Positions 26,504-35,287 of a stretch of DNA of 64,000 nucleotides are shown piece by piece. This DNA comes from DATBRG01 sp036560445 (GTDB lineage Bacteria; Pseudomonadota; Gammaproteobacteria; Burkholderiales; Methylophilaceae). A program made the position numbers and the translations under genes. How positions within the stretch are numbered: position 1 is the stretch's first letter; every line of letters begins with the position of its first letter. The DNA is taken from positions 34,194-98,193 of the forward strand of contig DATBRG010000036.1 in the NCBI GenBank assembly GCA_036560445.1, read 5' to 3'. Under the pieces are notes generated by a model. It searched no databases. It was not told where the DNA came from and saw nothing but the letters and a program-made list of their open reading frames with translations.

Positions 26504-27943
26504 ATGCTAGGGCCTAGGACGGGAAAATCACATTTGATAACCAATACAGCTATCAGGCTGTTAGTGGTTGAAGATGAGGCCCTGTTTGCACGGGCCGTGG
26601 TCAAGCGAATGCAGCAAGCAGGCTATGAATGTGAGTATGCTGGAACGATTGCAGATGGTCGTGCGCTTGTAAACCAGTTCATGCCGGACATGGTGCTGCT
26701 GGATATGCGCTTGCCGGATGGAAATGGGCTTGATTTGCTTTCTGAGCTGGTTGCAAAAAATATGGCGGTGATTGTTATGACCGCTTATGGTGAGATCAGC
26801 GATGCGGTCAATGCAATCAAGCAAGGCGCGATCGACTACCTGAAAAAGCCGGTGGATCTGGAAGAGCTTTTGCTGGTAATGCAAAAAGCAGAAAGCTCCA
26901 ATATGCTGAAGAACCAGCTGGATCACTCGCGCCAGCGTAATAGCCATGCCGTGGAAGGCGTGTCATTGATAGGTGAAAGCCATGCGATTCAGAGCGTTCG
27001 TGCGCAAATTGAGCGTATCGCGCAACTCTCCGCGATAGCAGATGCGACTCTTCCTACCGTATTGATTAATGGCGAAACCGGGACTGGCAAGGATGTGGTA
27101 GCTCGCCTGTTGCATCTTTCATGTGCTAACAGCAGCCGGCCTTTTATTCATGTGGATTGTGCCTCATTACCTACTGAGCTTATCGAGAGTGAATTGTTTG
27201 GCCATGAAAAAGGTGCTTTCACTAGTGCACAGGGGTCGCGTTGCGGCCTAATCGAGGCAGCAGAAGATGGCACGTTGTTTCTCGATGAGATTGGTGAGAT
27301 GCCACTTGGCCTGCAGGCCAAACTACTGAATGTATTGGAACGCAGGGTAGTACGTCGACTAGGCTCCACCAAGGAACGCCCAGTACCAGCAAGATTTGTC
27401 GCAGCGACCAATCGAGACCTCCACCAGATGACACTCGATGGGCGTTTCCGGTCAGATTTGTACTATCGCCTGAATGTACTCAATATTATTATCCCGCCAT
27501 TGCGCGAACGCGGGAACGATATTTTATTATTGGCGCGGCATTTTGCAGAGCAGACCCAGAGAAAATATGGGCTGCAAAGTCGTTCTTTTACTCAGCAGGC
27601 TGAAGAGTTCCTGACAAGTTATAACTGGCCTGGAAATGTACGTGAATTACGTCATCTGGTCAGTCGTGCGGTCATGCTGGGTTTGGGGGAGATGGTATCT
27701 GCAGAAGACCTTGCTTTGCCGATTCGCGCGCTAGATGCATCTGAATTCACCTCTAATACGGCGCATGTCACTTTGGATAAAGCCGAAAGAATACTGATTG
27801 AGAATGCGCTGAAACAGAGCAGCAACAATGTTTCGCGGGCTGCCCGTTATCTCGGTATCACGCGCATGGCGATGCGTTACCGCATGGAAAAGCACGGTAT
27901 CATTAGTTTGCAGAACACAACGCTATACAAAAGTGGTAACTGA
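26504..27943 (+). CDS. NtrC-family sigma-54-dependent response regulator
   Basis: The 479-residue regulator has a receiver (residues about 17-130, phosphoacceptor Asp67 in VLLDMRLPDGNG), an AAA+ domain with Walker A GETGTGKD, Walker B GTLFLDEIGEM and R-finger region, and a Fis-type helix-turn-helix at the C-terminus (NNVSRAARYLGITRMAMRYRM). The sigma-54 contact loop, normally GAFTGA, reads GAFTSA (residues 237-242). ATG 26504 is used; a TTG at 26534 just before the receiver is an alternative. It follows the TonB receptor gene by ten bases and no histidine kinase gene is adjacent. Likely controls the receptor gene (inference). Confidence 0.88.
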   Translation: MLGPRTGKSHLITNTAIRLLVVEDEALFARAVVKRMQQAGYECEYAGTIADGRALVNQFMPDMVLLDMRLPDGNGLDLLSELVAKNMAVIVMTAYGEISDAVNAIKQGAIDYLKKPVDLEELLLVMQKAESSNMLKNQLDHSRQRNSHAVEGVSLIGESHAIQSVRAQIERIAQLSAIADATLPTVLINGETGTGKDVVARLLHLSCANSSRPFIHVDCASLPTELIESELFGHEKGAFTSAQGSRCGLIEAAEDGTLFLDEIGEMPLGLQAKLLNVLERRVVRRLGSTKERPVPARFVAATNRDLHQMTLDGRFRSDLYYRLNVLNIIIPPLRERGNDILLLARHFAEQTQRKYGLQSRSFTQQAEEFLTSYNWPGNVRELRHLVSRAVMLGLGEMVSAEDLALPIRALDASEFTSNTAHVTLDKAERILIENALKQSSNNVSRAARYLGITRMAMRYRMEKHGIISLQNTTLYKSGN

Positions 27944-27949
27944 CCGCTT

Positions 27950-27974
27950 GTGTCTCCATAGGCAGACACTTTTT
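27950..27974 (+). terminator. Rho-independent terminator after the NtrC-type gene
   Basis: GTGTCTCC and GGCAGACAC pair with one bulged C and a three-base loop, followed by TTTTT. It begins seven bases after the stop codon. Confidence 0.7.
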
Positions 27975-28031
27975 AGGTTAGTATTGGAATCTATATAAAA
28001 ATCAATTAATTACGCGTCTCCAAAAAGAGAC

Positions 28032-28256
28032 TTAGTCATTCGATGCCGCACTACTCTCCATCCGATGACCAATCAAGCCGCCCACGGTAAGACCACCTAG
28101 CAAGCCTATCGGTGAACAGCTAGTCAAAATTGCACCAGCAACCGCACCAATCGTAGCGCCCATAGCGGCACTTTCATATTGCGCTGGGATTTTTGAAGAG
28201 TAAGTTAATGATCCGATTACAATTAAAGTCAGAAATAAATATTTGCTTATAGTCAT
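28032..28256 (-). CDS. Small glycine-zipper membrane or secreted protein, unknown function
   Basis: The 74-residue product has an N-terminal hydrophobic segment (about residues 5-20, YLFLTLIVIGSLTYSS) that may be a signal peptide, then a glycine-zipper helix GATIGAVAGAILTSCSPIGL and GGLTVGGLIGH with small residues every fourth position. Such motifs mediate tight helix packing in membrane or outer-membrane-associated proteins (SlyB/OsmB/YmgG-like). GGGAGG lies a few bases before the ATG on the minus strand. A short GTCTC/GAGAC hairpin (28016-28031) abuts its stop. No partner gene is evident. Confidence 0.6.
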   Translation of the reverse strand: MTISKYLFLTLIVIGSLTYSSKIPAQYESAAMGATIGAVAGAILTSCSPIGLLGGLTVGGLIGHRMESSAASND

Positions 28257-28562
28257 ATTGTTCCTCCCCTGTACGATTTCGTTGGCAATATATGTTTAGA
28301 ACAATTGCCATAAACTAATCATTGCAAGAGATGGGCCAATAATTTAAGTTATTTATAATCAATATGTTGGTATATTGTTCTTGGCTCATCGTCAATAATC
28401 GCATCTGTAATTGTCTCTAATTGGATACAGTCATAATTCATCTGCAGCTCGAGCAAGAAATTTAATCAGCTATACCGAATTGTTTCCAATACAGAGTTTG
28501 CCCGTCTCTGAACTGGCACTGCCATGCTATTATTTTGACCAATCAAAGCATCGGAGTTTTTC
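28257..28562. other. Intergenic region before purT, 306 bases
   Basis: AT-rich divergent region between the glycine-zipper gene and purT. No open frame of note, tRNA or repeat was recognised. On the plus strand TGCTATTAT near 28530-28540 resembles an extended -10 and would give a short purT leader ending in CGGAG. A TGGCAC at 28520 is not a sigma-54 promoter because the spacing to the next GC is one base short. Confidence 0.5.
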
Positions 28563-29762
28563 ATGAAAATCGGTACCCCATTGACCTCATCTGCTACTCG
28601 CGTCATGTTGTTGGGCAGTGGCGAATTAGGTAAAGAGGTCATCATTGCCCTGCAGCGATTGGGTGTTGAAGTAATCGCTGTGGATCGCTATGCCAATGCG
28701 CCTGGCCATCAAGTTGCTCATCGTGCATATGTGATTGATATGACTGATGGGGTTGCACTGCGCAAGCTGGTTGAACAGGAAAAACCGCACCTTGTCGTAC
28801 CAGAGATTGAGGCGCTGAATACAGCCACCCTGGCCGAGATTGAACAGCAAGGGCTTGCTCAAGTTATCCCTACGGTGAAGGCTGTACAGCTGACGATGAA
28901 CCGTGAAGGTATACGTCGTCTGGCTGCTGAAGAGCTCAAACTACCAACTTCCCCCTATGCTTTTGCTAACAGTTGCGCTGCATTGCAGGCCGCAATTGAC
29001 AATGGCATTGGATACCCTTGCTTTATCAAACCCACGATGTCTTCATCAGGTAAAGGTCAATCGCGTATCACAAATGCGAGCGAGGTGCAGGCTGCCTGGG
29101 ATTATGCGGCGACTGGCGGCCGGGTTAATCAAGGAGTGGTCATTGTGGAAGGCCAGATTGATTTTGATTACGAGATTACCTTGCTGACAGTACGTGCCAA
29201 AAATGGCAAAGGCGAGATAGAGACGCAATTTTGCGAGCCTATTGGCCATTTACAGGTCAAGGGTGACTATGTTGAAAGCTGGCAGCCACAAGCCATGAAA
29301 CCTAAGGCACTGGAGCGCGCCCAGCAGATAGCAAAAGCAGTGACCGATAGCTTGGGAGGATTAGGGTTATTTGGTGTTGAGTTATTCGTCAAGGATGAAC
29401 AGGTTTGGTTCTCTGAAGTCAGCCCGCGCCCGCATGATACCGGCATGGTGACCATGGCTAGTCAGCGATTTAGTGAATTTGACCTGCATGCCCGTGCCAT
29501 CCTTGGGTTGCCCGTGAATGTTGCTTTACGGGACCCTGCTGCCAGTGCCGTCATTTATGGCGGAGCTGAGACTAAGAACTTGGTGTTTGAAGGGCTGGAA
29601 GCTGCACTTGCCGTGCCTGACTCTGATATTCGGCTATTTGGTAAGCCAGAGTCCTTTGTGCGTCGCCGCATGGGAGTTGCGCTGGCTACAGGTAAAAATG
29701 TGGAAGAGGCACGCAAACGAGCTAAGCTCGCAGCCAGTTTGGTCAAACCGGTAGCAGTCTAA
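28563..29762 (+). CDS. purT: Formate-dependent phosphoribosylglycinamide formyltransferase 2
   Basis: The 399-residue ATP-grasp enzyme begins with the conserved RVMLLGSGELGKEVIIALQRLGVEVIAVDRY and shows APGHQVAHRAYVIDMTD, PEIEALNT, REGIRRLAAEELKLPTSPY, PCFIKPTMSSSGKGQS and WFSEVSPRPHDTGMVT, all typical of PurT. It makes formyl-GAR from GAR, ATP and formate, a folate-independent route in purine synthesis. The use of free formate would suit a C1-utilising organism. ATG with GGAG upstream. The TAA shares one base with the ATG of the downstream globin gene. Confidence 0.96.
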   Translation: MKIGTPLTSSATRVMLLGSGELGKEVIIALQRLGVEVIAVDRYANAPGHQVAHRAYVIDMTDGVALRKLVEQEKPHLVVPEIEALNTATLAEIEQQGLAQVIPTVKAVQLTMNREGIRRLAAEELKLPTSPYAFANSCAALQAAIDNGIGYPCFIKPTMSSSGKGQSRITNASEVQAAWDYAATGGRVNQGVVIVEGQIDFDYEITLLTVRAKNGKGEIETQFCEPIGHLQVKGDYVESWQPQAMKPKALERAQQIAKAVTDSLGGLGLFGVELFVKDEQVWFSEVSPRPHDTGMVTMASQRFSEFDLHARAILGLPVNVALRDPAASAVIYGGAETKNLVFEGLEAALAVPDSDIRLFGKPESFVRRRMGVALATGKNVEEARKRAKLAASLVKPVAV

Positions 29763-30169
29763 TGCTGGATAAAATTGGAGAGCCGGGCAGTAACCGTGCT
29801 ACCTTTTATGAATTGCTGGGTGGCACGGAGAAGGTGCGTGAGCTGGTAGAGCGCTTCTACGATGTGATGGATACCGACCCCAAAGCTGCAGGCATTCGCG
29901 CTATGCATCCAGCAGACCTTACATCATCACGTGAAAAACTGTTCATGTTCCTCACCGGCTGGACTGGCGGCCCGCAGTTGTATATCGAGCGTTACGGGCA
30001 TCCTTTTTTGCGCCGTCGACATATGCCATTTACCATCGCAGAATCGGAGCGCGATCAATGGATGTATTGCATGGTAAAAGCAATGCATGAACTAGCTATT
30101 GAGGAGCCTCTGTTGACTAAGCTCGCAGAACAGCTGTGGGCTGTTGCAGATTTTATGCGGAATCGGTAG
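29762..30169 (+). CDS. Group II truncated haemoglobin
   Basis: The 135-residue product fits the 2-on-2 globin fold: TFYELLGGTEKVRELVERFYDVMD, RAMHPADL, LFMFLTGWTGGPQLYIERYGHPFLRRRHMPF and the tail WMYCMVKAMHELAI. The proximal haem-ligand His is in RRRHMPF; the GGPxLYxxxYGHPxLRxRH pattern is diagnostic for group II. Such proteins bind O2 or NO and are linked to NO detoxification or redox tasks. It overlaps the purT stop by one base, so it is probably co-transcribed with purT. Confidence 0.93.
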   Translation: MLDKIGEPGSNRATFYELLGGTEKVRELVERFYDVMDTDPKAAGIRAMHPADLTSSREKLFMFLTGWTGGPQLYIERYGHPFLRRRHMPFTIAESERDQWMYCMVKAMHELAIEEPLLTKLAEQLWAVADFMRNR

Positions 30170-30186
30170 CAATCTTGCGGCCAATA

Positions 30187-30211
30187 AAAAACGAGGTAAA
30201 TACCCCGTTTT
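30187..30211. terminator. Bidirectional terminator between globin and helicase genes
   Basis: AAAACGAGGT and ACCCCGTTTT form a stem with one mismatch around an AAAT loop, with A-run and T-run flanks. It lies between convergent genes. Confidence 0.8.
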
Positions 30212-30237
30212 GTTAATTTCTTGGTGCTTAGATTGAT

Positions 30238-31620
30238 CTAGCTTTGACGTCTTAACCCGCCTAGCAATGCGGCAATTTCAGTTTTAGGTTTGCCGCTAGG
30301 TCTGTTGGGAGGTGTGCTAATAATACTGTCATTTGAAGGCTCATAAGGTTTATCAAACCAAGGGTCGCTGCTCTTCTTTTTAGGTGCGGCGGCTCGAGGT
30401 ACACCGGCTCTTTCGTGATGCTCTGCGCGCGGTGCGCGTACTGGCTTATCTGCTACAAATGAATTCTCTTTTGGAATCTCGCGCTTGATAAGCTTTTCGA
30501 TTTCTTTCAGATATTTTTCTTCTTCCGGCGATACCAGTGATATTGCAATGCCCGAAGCCCCAGCACGGCCAGTACGGCCAATCCGGTGCACGTAGTCTTC
30601 AGGCGCACTAGGAATCTCGTAGTTGATTACCATGGGCAATTGGTCAATATCGAGGCCGCGTGCGGCGACATCAGTAGCAACCAGAACAGTTACCTTGCCT
30701 TGCTTGAAAGCTTCCAGGGCTTCCATGCGTTCTTTCTGACTTTTGTCGCCATGGATTGCATCGGCCGCAATACCATCTCGTTGGAGTTGACGCGCAAGGC
30801 GGCTGGCAGTCAATTTCGTTTTGGTAAACACAAGCACCTGGCCGGCATCACTACCACGTAATATCTCTGCTAGTAGGGCATGTTTGTCAGATTGCGCAAC
30901 CAAATGAACTTTTTGTGTAACATTTTCAGCGGCGGCATTGCTGCGTGCAACTTCAATCAGTACCGGGTTTGTCAGAAAGTCTTCAGATAACTTTTTAATG
31001 TCATTTGAGAATGTGGCCGAAAACATGAGGTTTTGCCGTTGTTTGGGCAACAAGGCCAGAATGCGCTTAAGATCTGGCATGAAACCCATATCCAGCATGC
31101 GGTCTGCTTCATCCAAAACCAATACCTGCACCTGTCCAAGCTGAACCGTGCGCTGCTCAACATGGTCAAGCAGGCGTCCAGGTGTTGCAACAAGTACTTC
31201 TACCCCGCGCATGAGGCTCGGAGTTTGCGTCTTGATATCAACACCACCAAATACTACCAACGAGCGCAGTGGCGTGTGTTTGGCATAGACCTTGAAGCTT
31301 TCTTCCACCTGTATTGCAAGTTCCCGGGTCGGTGTCAGGATCAACGCACGCACCGGATGGCGTGCTGGCGAAGCGCTGCTGCTTGCCTGCGGTAATAGTT
31401 TCTGTAGCGTGGGCAAGGCAAAGGCAGCGGTTTTGCCGGTACCGGTCTGCGCGCCTGCCATCAAGTCGCGGCCTGCCAAGGCAACAGGAATAGCCTGTGC
31501 CTGTATAGGGGTCGGTGTAGTATAGCCAAACTCTTCCAGCGCTTTAAGAATTTCCGGCGCCAGATTGAGGGAGGCAAAGCTAATGGTGTCAGTACTCAAT
31601 GTTGGTTGACTCTCACTCAT
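30238..31620 (-). CDS. rhlE: DEAD-box RNA helicase, RhlE type (copy 1)
   Basis: The 460-residue product starts with a Q motif (ILKALEEFGYTTPTPIQAQAIP), then AQTGTGKTAAFALPTL (I), PTRELAIQV (Ia), VATPGRLLDHVE, DEADRML (II), FSATFS (III), VLVFTKTKLTASRLA (IV), VLVATDVAARGLDIDQLPMVINY (V) and HRIGRTGRAG (VI). The C-terminal tail is basic (APKKKSSDPWFDKPYEPSND) and Gly-poor. RhlE-type helicases remodel structured RNA in ribosome assembly and mRNA decay, often induced by cold. Its ATG overlaps by one base the stop of the upstream paralogue, so both form one minus-strand operon. Confidence 0.93.
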   Translation of the reverse strand: MSESQPTLSTDTISFASLNLAPEILKALEEFGYTTPTPIQAQAIPVALAGRDLMAGAQTGTGKTAAFALPTLQKLLPQASSSASPARHPVRALILTPTRELAIQVEESFKVYAKHTPLRSLVVFGGVDIKTQTPSLMRGVEVLVATPGRLLDHVEQRTVQLGQVQVLVLDEADRMLDMGFMPDLKRILALLPKQRQNLMFSATFSNDIKKLSEDFLTNPVLIEVARSNAAAENVTQKVHLVAQSDKHALLAEILRGSDAGQVLVFTKTKLTASRLARQLQRDGIAADAIHGDKSQKERMEALEAFKQGKVTVLVATDVAARGLDIDQLPMVINYEIPSAPEDYVHRIGRTGRAGASGIAISLVSPEEEKYLKEIEKLIKREIPKENSFVADKPVRAPRAEHHERAGVPRAAAPKKKSSDPWFDKPYEPSNDSIISTPPNRPSGKPKTEIAALLGGLRRQS

Positions 31621-33077
31621 TAAGCGAAGGTTCTAGGACGTCTGGCGCTATTTTCACTGCGCTTTGGACCATCAAATTTAGAGCCGCCAAATTTAGCACT
31701 GCCGCGATTAGCATCGTTACGGGTATTGCCGCCACGGTTTGCATCATTGCGGTTGCCGTCAGTACGGCCAGCGGCTGGGCGATTAGCATCGTTACCACGA
31801 TAGCCGGAACCGGCAGCCTGCTCGCGAGGCTTGAAGCCATTTCCAGCGCCTTGCCCACGATTGCCGGCATAGCCGCCACCATTTGAGTTGGAGCGGCCAC
31901 GCGGACGATCTCCTGCTGGGCGATCAGTTCTCGGTGCGGGGCGCTTAGGCTCAAAACCCGCAATCACGCTGGCTTCGATACGTTGACCAGTAAATTGCTC
32001 GATCTTACGGACTTGGTGGCGATCCATATGCGATGCGAATGATACGGCAATGCCAGTTGCACCAGCGCGGCCGGTACGGCCAATGCGGTGTACGTAATCT
32101 TCAGCGAATTTAGGTAAATCATAGTTGATGACATGTGAGATACCAGCTACGTCGATACCGCGCGCAGCAACATCAGTGGCCACCAGCACCTTGACATCGC
32201 CATGACGCAGTTTGGTCAGTGTACGGTTACGTGCGCCTTGGGTCATGTCGCCATGCAGTGCCGCGGTTTTGTGACCGGCAGCGTACAAGTCTTCAGCCAG
32301 CAGGTCCGCATGGCGCTTAGTTGAAGTGAATACGATGACTTGGTTAACTTCAGGCGCGATTAGCAGATGTTCCAATAATTTGTTCTTATGGGTCATATCG
32401 TCAACAAAGTGCAGGCGCTGTTCGATATTGGCGTGTTTTTCTTTTTGAGTGGCGATTTGAATAGTTTTAGGGTTACGCAGAATCTGGCGGGCAATATTAC
32501 CAATGTTGCCATCCAGTGTTGCTGAGAACAGCAAGGTCTGGCGTTCAGCAGGCAAAGCGTTACAGATACGTTCGACATCAGGCATGAAGCCCATGTCCAG
32601 CATACGGTCGGCTTCATCCAGAATCAGCATTTGTAAACGTGACATATCAATACGGCCGCGTTCCATGTGATCCAGCAGGCGGCCAGGAGTTGCCACCAGT
32701 ATATCTAGAGGCTGCGACAGCAGCTTGTTTTGCAGCGGATAAGGCATGCCGCCAACGATACTGACTGTACGGGCACGGATAAACTTACCGTATTTGCGCG
32801 CAGCTTCGTTCACTTGCGCTGCGAGTTCACGTGTCGGTACCAGTACCAGTATACGTGGGCCGCGGCTCTTGGATGGGTGCGGGGTTGCCAGCAGATTTAA
32901 TGCAGGCAGCGCGAAGGCGGCAGTTTTGCCGGTGCCGGTTTGGGCAGAGGCCATCAAGTCGTGGCCAGCCAGGATTTCAGGAATCGCTTGTTCCTGGATA
33001 GGAGTAGCGGTGGTATAGCCAGATTCTTCGATAGCACGCAGAATGGCTGGATTTAAATTCAGATTTTCAAAAGACAC
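31620..33077 (-). CDS. rhlE: DEAD-box RNA helicase, RhlE type (copy 2) with RG/N-rich tail
   Basis: The start is set at the GTG at 33077 (product MSFENLNLNPAILRAIEESGY, 485 residues), which has AAGGGAAA upstream and aligns with RhlE N-termini; a longer frame to 33233 is judged non-coding leader. All helicase motifs are present: ASAQTGTGKTAAF, PTRELAAQV, TPGRLLDHM, DEADRMLD, FSATLDG, VATDVAARGIDV and HRIGRTGRAG. After about residue 380 comes a low-complexity Gly/Asn/Arg-rich tail with three NDANR repeats, likely disordered and RNA-binding. It precedes and is coupled to copy 1; the two probably arose by tandem duplication. Confidence 0.92.
   Translation of the reverse strand: MSFENLNLNPAILRAIEESGYTTATPIQEQAIPEILAGHDLMASAQTGTGKTAAFALPALNLLATPHPSKSRGPRILVLVPTRELAAQVNEAARKYGKFIRARTVSIVGGMPYPLQNKLLSQPLDILVATPGRLLDHMERGRIDMSRLQMLILDEADRMLDMGFMPDVERICNALPAERQTLLFSATLDGNIGNIARQILRNPKTIQIATQKEKHANIEQRLHFVDDMTHKNKLLEHLLIAPEVNQVIVFTSTKRHADLLAEDLYAAGHKTAALHGDMTQGARNRTLTKLRHGDVKVLVATDVAARGIDVAGISHVINYDLPKFAEDYVHRIGRTGRAGATGIAVSFASHMDRHQVRKIEQFTGQRIEASVIAGFEPKRPAPRTDRPAGDRPRGRSNSNGGGYAGNRGQGAGNGFKPREQAAGSGYRGNDANRPAAGRTDGNRNDANRGGNTRNDANRGSAKFGGSKFDGPKRSENSARRPRTFA
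31704..31795. repeat. Direct repeat encoding NDANR units in the helicase tail
   Basis: The 17-mer gcgattagcatcgttac occurs exactly at 31704-31720 and 31779-31795, 75 bases apart (25 codons, in frame). It encodes the NDANR unit on the minus strand and may allow in-frame contraction or expansion of the tail. Confidence 0.8.
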
Positions 33078-33337
33078 GGAGTTTCCCTTATTTATAGCTA
33101 AAAGGGCGCAAGCAGACGCAATGATGTCGCAAAGACAAAAAAGCGCAAAATACTTAAATACAACTGTAAGAAGCATTTTTATTACTGGCGCACGGGCATA
33201 GCCACTAACCAGTAACAAATGCAAGAGAGCCACAAAATATCAACGGGCTTCGAGAGGCTAGGGCGATGAATCATCAATCTGCTGTATTAATACGGCAACG
33301 ACTGAATCTGCCGCGCAGTATACGCACTCAATCTGAA

Positions 33338-33367
33338 TTGTCAAAGGATTTATCGAAATACTTTAAT
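33338..33367 (+). promoter_or_regulatory. Candidate typA promoter in the 341-base divergent gap
   Basis: TTGTCA (33338-33343) and TTTAAT (33362-33367) with an 18-base spacer would start about 45 bases before typA. A second -10-like TAGAAT lies at 33379-33384. The rest of the gap (33078-33337) is the probable long leader and promoter area of the helicase operon; nothing else was recognised in it. Confidence 0.4.
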
Positions 33368-33418
33368 GGCTTATGTGATAGAATCGCGCCCTTTCAATGA
33401 ATCAGCTCGAAAGATCAC

Positions 33419-35227
33419 ATGTCACGCAATTTACGTAATGTCGCCATTATCGCCCACGTTGACCACGGCAAAACCACCATGGTGGATAAGCTGTTGCAGC
33501 AAGCTGGTACCTTTGCCTCACACCAGGCAGTCACCGAGCGGGTGATGGATTCTAATGATCTGGAAAAAGAGCGTGGCATTACTATTCTTGCCAAGAATAC
33601 TGCCGTCAATTTTGAAGGTACGCACATCAATATTGTTGATACCCCTGGCCATGCAGACTTTGGTGGCGAGGTGGAGCGTGTACTGGGCATGGTGGATGGT
33701 GTGGTACTGCTGGTTGATGCTGTAGAAGGCCCGATGCCGCAAACCCGCTTTGTTACCAAGAAGGCGCTCGCACTTGGCTTGAAGCCGATTGTCGTGATTA
33801 ACAAGGTGGATCGTCCGGGCGCACGTACCGACTGGGTGATCAACCACACGTTCGACTTGTTCGCTAACCTTGGTGCGACCGATGAGCAGCTGGATTTCCC
33901 TGTGGTCTATGCTTCTGCGCTGAATGGCTATGCCACCCTGGACATGAAGACCCCATCCGAGAACATGCGTCCTCTCTTTGAAACCATCCTCAAGCATGTA
34001 GAGCCGCCTAAGGGCGATAGCAACGCACCACTGCAGTTGCAACTCTCTGCACTCGATTATTCCAGCTATACCGGCCGCCTGGGCGTTGGTCGTGTACGTA
34101 ATGGCCGCATCAAAACCGGCCAGAACGTCGCGATCATGAACGGTGATAAGTTAATGGGGCAGGGGCGTATCAATCAGGTACTTGGCTTTCAGGGGCTTGA
34201 ACGTGTGCCGGTGGATGATGCCGAAGCCGGTGATATCGTGATTATTTCAGGGTTGGATGAAATCGGTATTGGCTTCACTATTACCGACCGCGACAATCCC
34301 GTAGGCCTGCCGCATCTTGGTGTCGATGAGCCGACCTTGACCATGGACTTTATGGTTAACTCTTCACCACTTGCCGGCACCGAAGGTAAGTTTGTTACCA
34401 GCCGCCAGATTCGCGATCGGCTAACCAAAGAACTACTGGTTAATGTTGCCCTGCGTGTTGAAGACACACAGGATGCTGATGTATTCCGTGTCTCCGGCCG
34501 AGGTGAATTACACCTCACCATTCTGCTGGAAAACATGCGTCGTGAAGGTTTTGAATTGGCTGTTGGCAAGCCGCGTGTGGTTTATCGTGAAATCAATGGC
34601 GAGAGGTGCGAGCCTTATGAAATCCTTACCGTGGACCTGGAAGATGACACCCAGGGCGCGGTAATGGAAGAACTTGGGCGTCGCCGTGGCGAGCTGACCA
34701 ATATGGAATCAGATGGCAATGGCCGTACCCGCCTCGAGTATCGGATTCCAGCACGTGGCCTGATCGGCCTGCAGAATGAATTCCTGACCATGACCCGTGG
34801 CACTGGCCTCATGGCACATATATTTGACGAGTATGCGCCAGTTAAGCCAGATATGCCGGGTCGCCGTAACGGCGTACTGATCTCTGCCGAGCATGGTGAA
34901 GCTGTGGCATATGCTTTATGGAAACTACAAGATCGCGGCCGTATGTTTGCTGTTCCTGGCGATAAGCTATATGAAGGTATGGTGATTGGTATCCATAGTC
35001 GTGATAACGACCTGATCGTAAATCCGGTTAAGGGTAAACAACTTACCAACGTACGTGCTTCAGGTACTGATGAAGCAGTTCGTCTGGTGCCGGCGGTACA
35101 GTTGACGTTGGAGTCTGCGGTGGAGTTTATTGACGACGACGAACTGGTAGAGTTGACACCAAAATCGATTCGTATCCGCAAGCGCTTCTTACTCGAACAC
35201 GAGCGTAAGCGCGCTGCCAAGGATTAA
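33419..35227 (+). CDS. typA: Translational GTPase TypA/BipA
   Basis: The 602-residue product begins with the GTPase domain IAHVDHGKTTMVDKLLQQAG (G1), ERGITILAKNTAV (G2), VDTPGHADFGGEVERVL (G3) and VINKVDRPGAR (G4). It is followed by an EF-Tu domain 2-like beta barrel, two EF-G-like alpha/beta domains (GRGELHLTILLENMRREGFEL) and the BipA-specific C-terminal domain (VKGKQLTNVRASGTDEAVRLVPA). It acts on the ribosome, supporting 50S assembly and growth at low temperature or stress. It is divergent from two DEAD-box helicase genes with related ribosome-assembly functions. Confidence 0.97.
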   Translation: MSRNLRNVAIIAHVDHGKTTMVDKLLQQAGTFASHQAVTERVMDSNDLEKERGITILAKNTAVNFEGTHINIVDTPGHADFGGEVERVLGMVDGVVLLVDAVEGPMPQTRFVTKKALALGLKPIVVINKVDRPGARTDWVINHTFDLFANLGATDEQLDFPVVYASALNGYATLDMKTPSENMRPLFETILKHVEPPKGDSNAPLQLQLSALDYSSYTGRLGVGRVRNGRIKTGQNVAIMNGDKLMGQGRINQVLGFQGLERVPVDDAEAGDIVIISGLDEIGIGFTITDRDNPVGLPHLGVDEPTLTMDFMVNSSPLAGTEGKFVTSRQIRDRLTKELLVNVALRVEDTQDADVFRVSGRGELHLTILLENMRREGFELAVGKPRVVYREINGERCEPYEILTVDLEDDTQGAVMEELGRRRGELTNMESDGNGRTRLEYRIPARGLIGLQNEFLTMTRGTGLMAHIFDEYAPVKPDMPGRRNGVLISAEHGEAVAYALWKLQDRGRMFAVPGDKLYEGMVIGIHSRDNDLIVNPVKGKQLTNVRASGTDEAVRLVPAVQLTLESAVEFIDDDELVELTPKSIRIRKRFLLEHERKRAAKD

Positions 35228-35233
35228 TTCTGT

Positions 35234-35270
35234 ACAAATAAAAACCCGGTTTAACCGGGTTTTTATTTGT
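35234..35270. terminator. Strong bidirectional terminator after typA
   Basis: An 18-bp perfect inverted repeat (ACAAATAAAAACCCGGTT and its complement) around one central base, with GC core and A/T flanks, placed between convergent genes. Confidence 0.93.
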
Positions 35271-35287
35271 CTATAAGAGCTTGCTTA

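Noticed and set aside
28519..28537. Possible sigma-54 promoter before purT (TGGCAC ... TGCT)
   Set aside because: GG and GC dinucleotides are nine, not ten, bases apart and the -12 element does not match.
33078..33233. N-terminal extension of the second helicase up to 33233
   Set aside because: The GTG at 33077 has a good ribosome site and gives the conserved RhlE start; the extension is hydrophobic and unlike any helicase.
34615..35220. 201-codon minus-strand open frame inside typA
   Set aside because: Low-complexity Ser/Arg product complementary to a highly conserved gene; a shadow frame.
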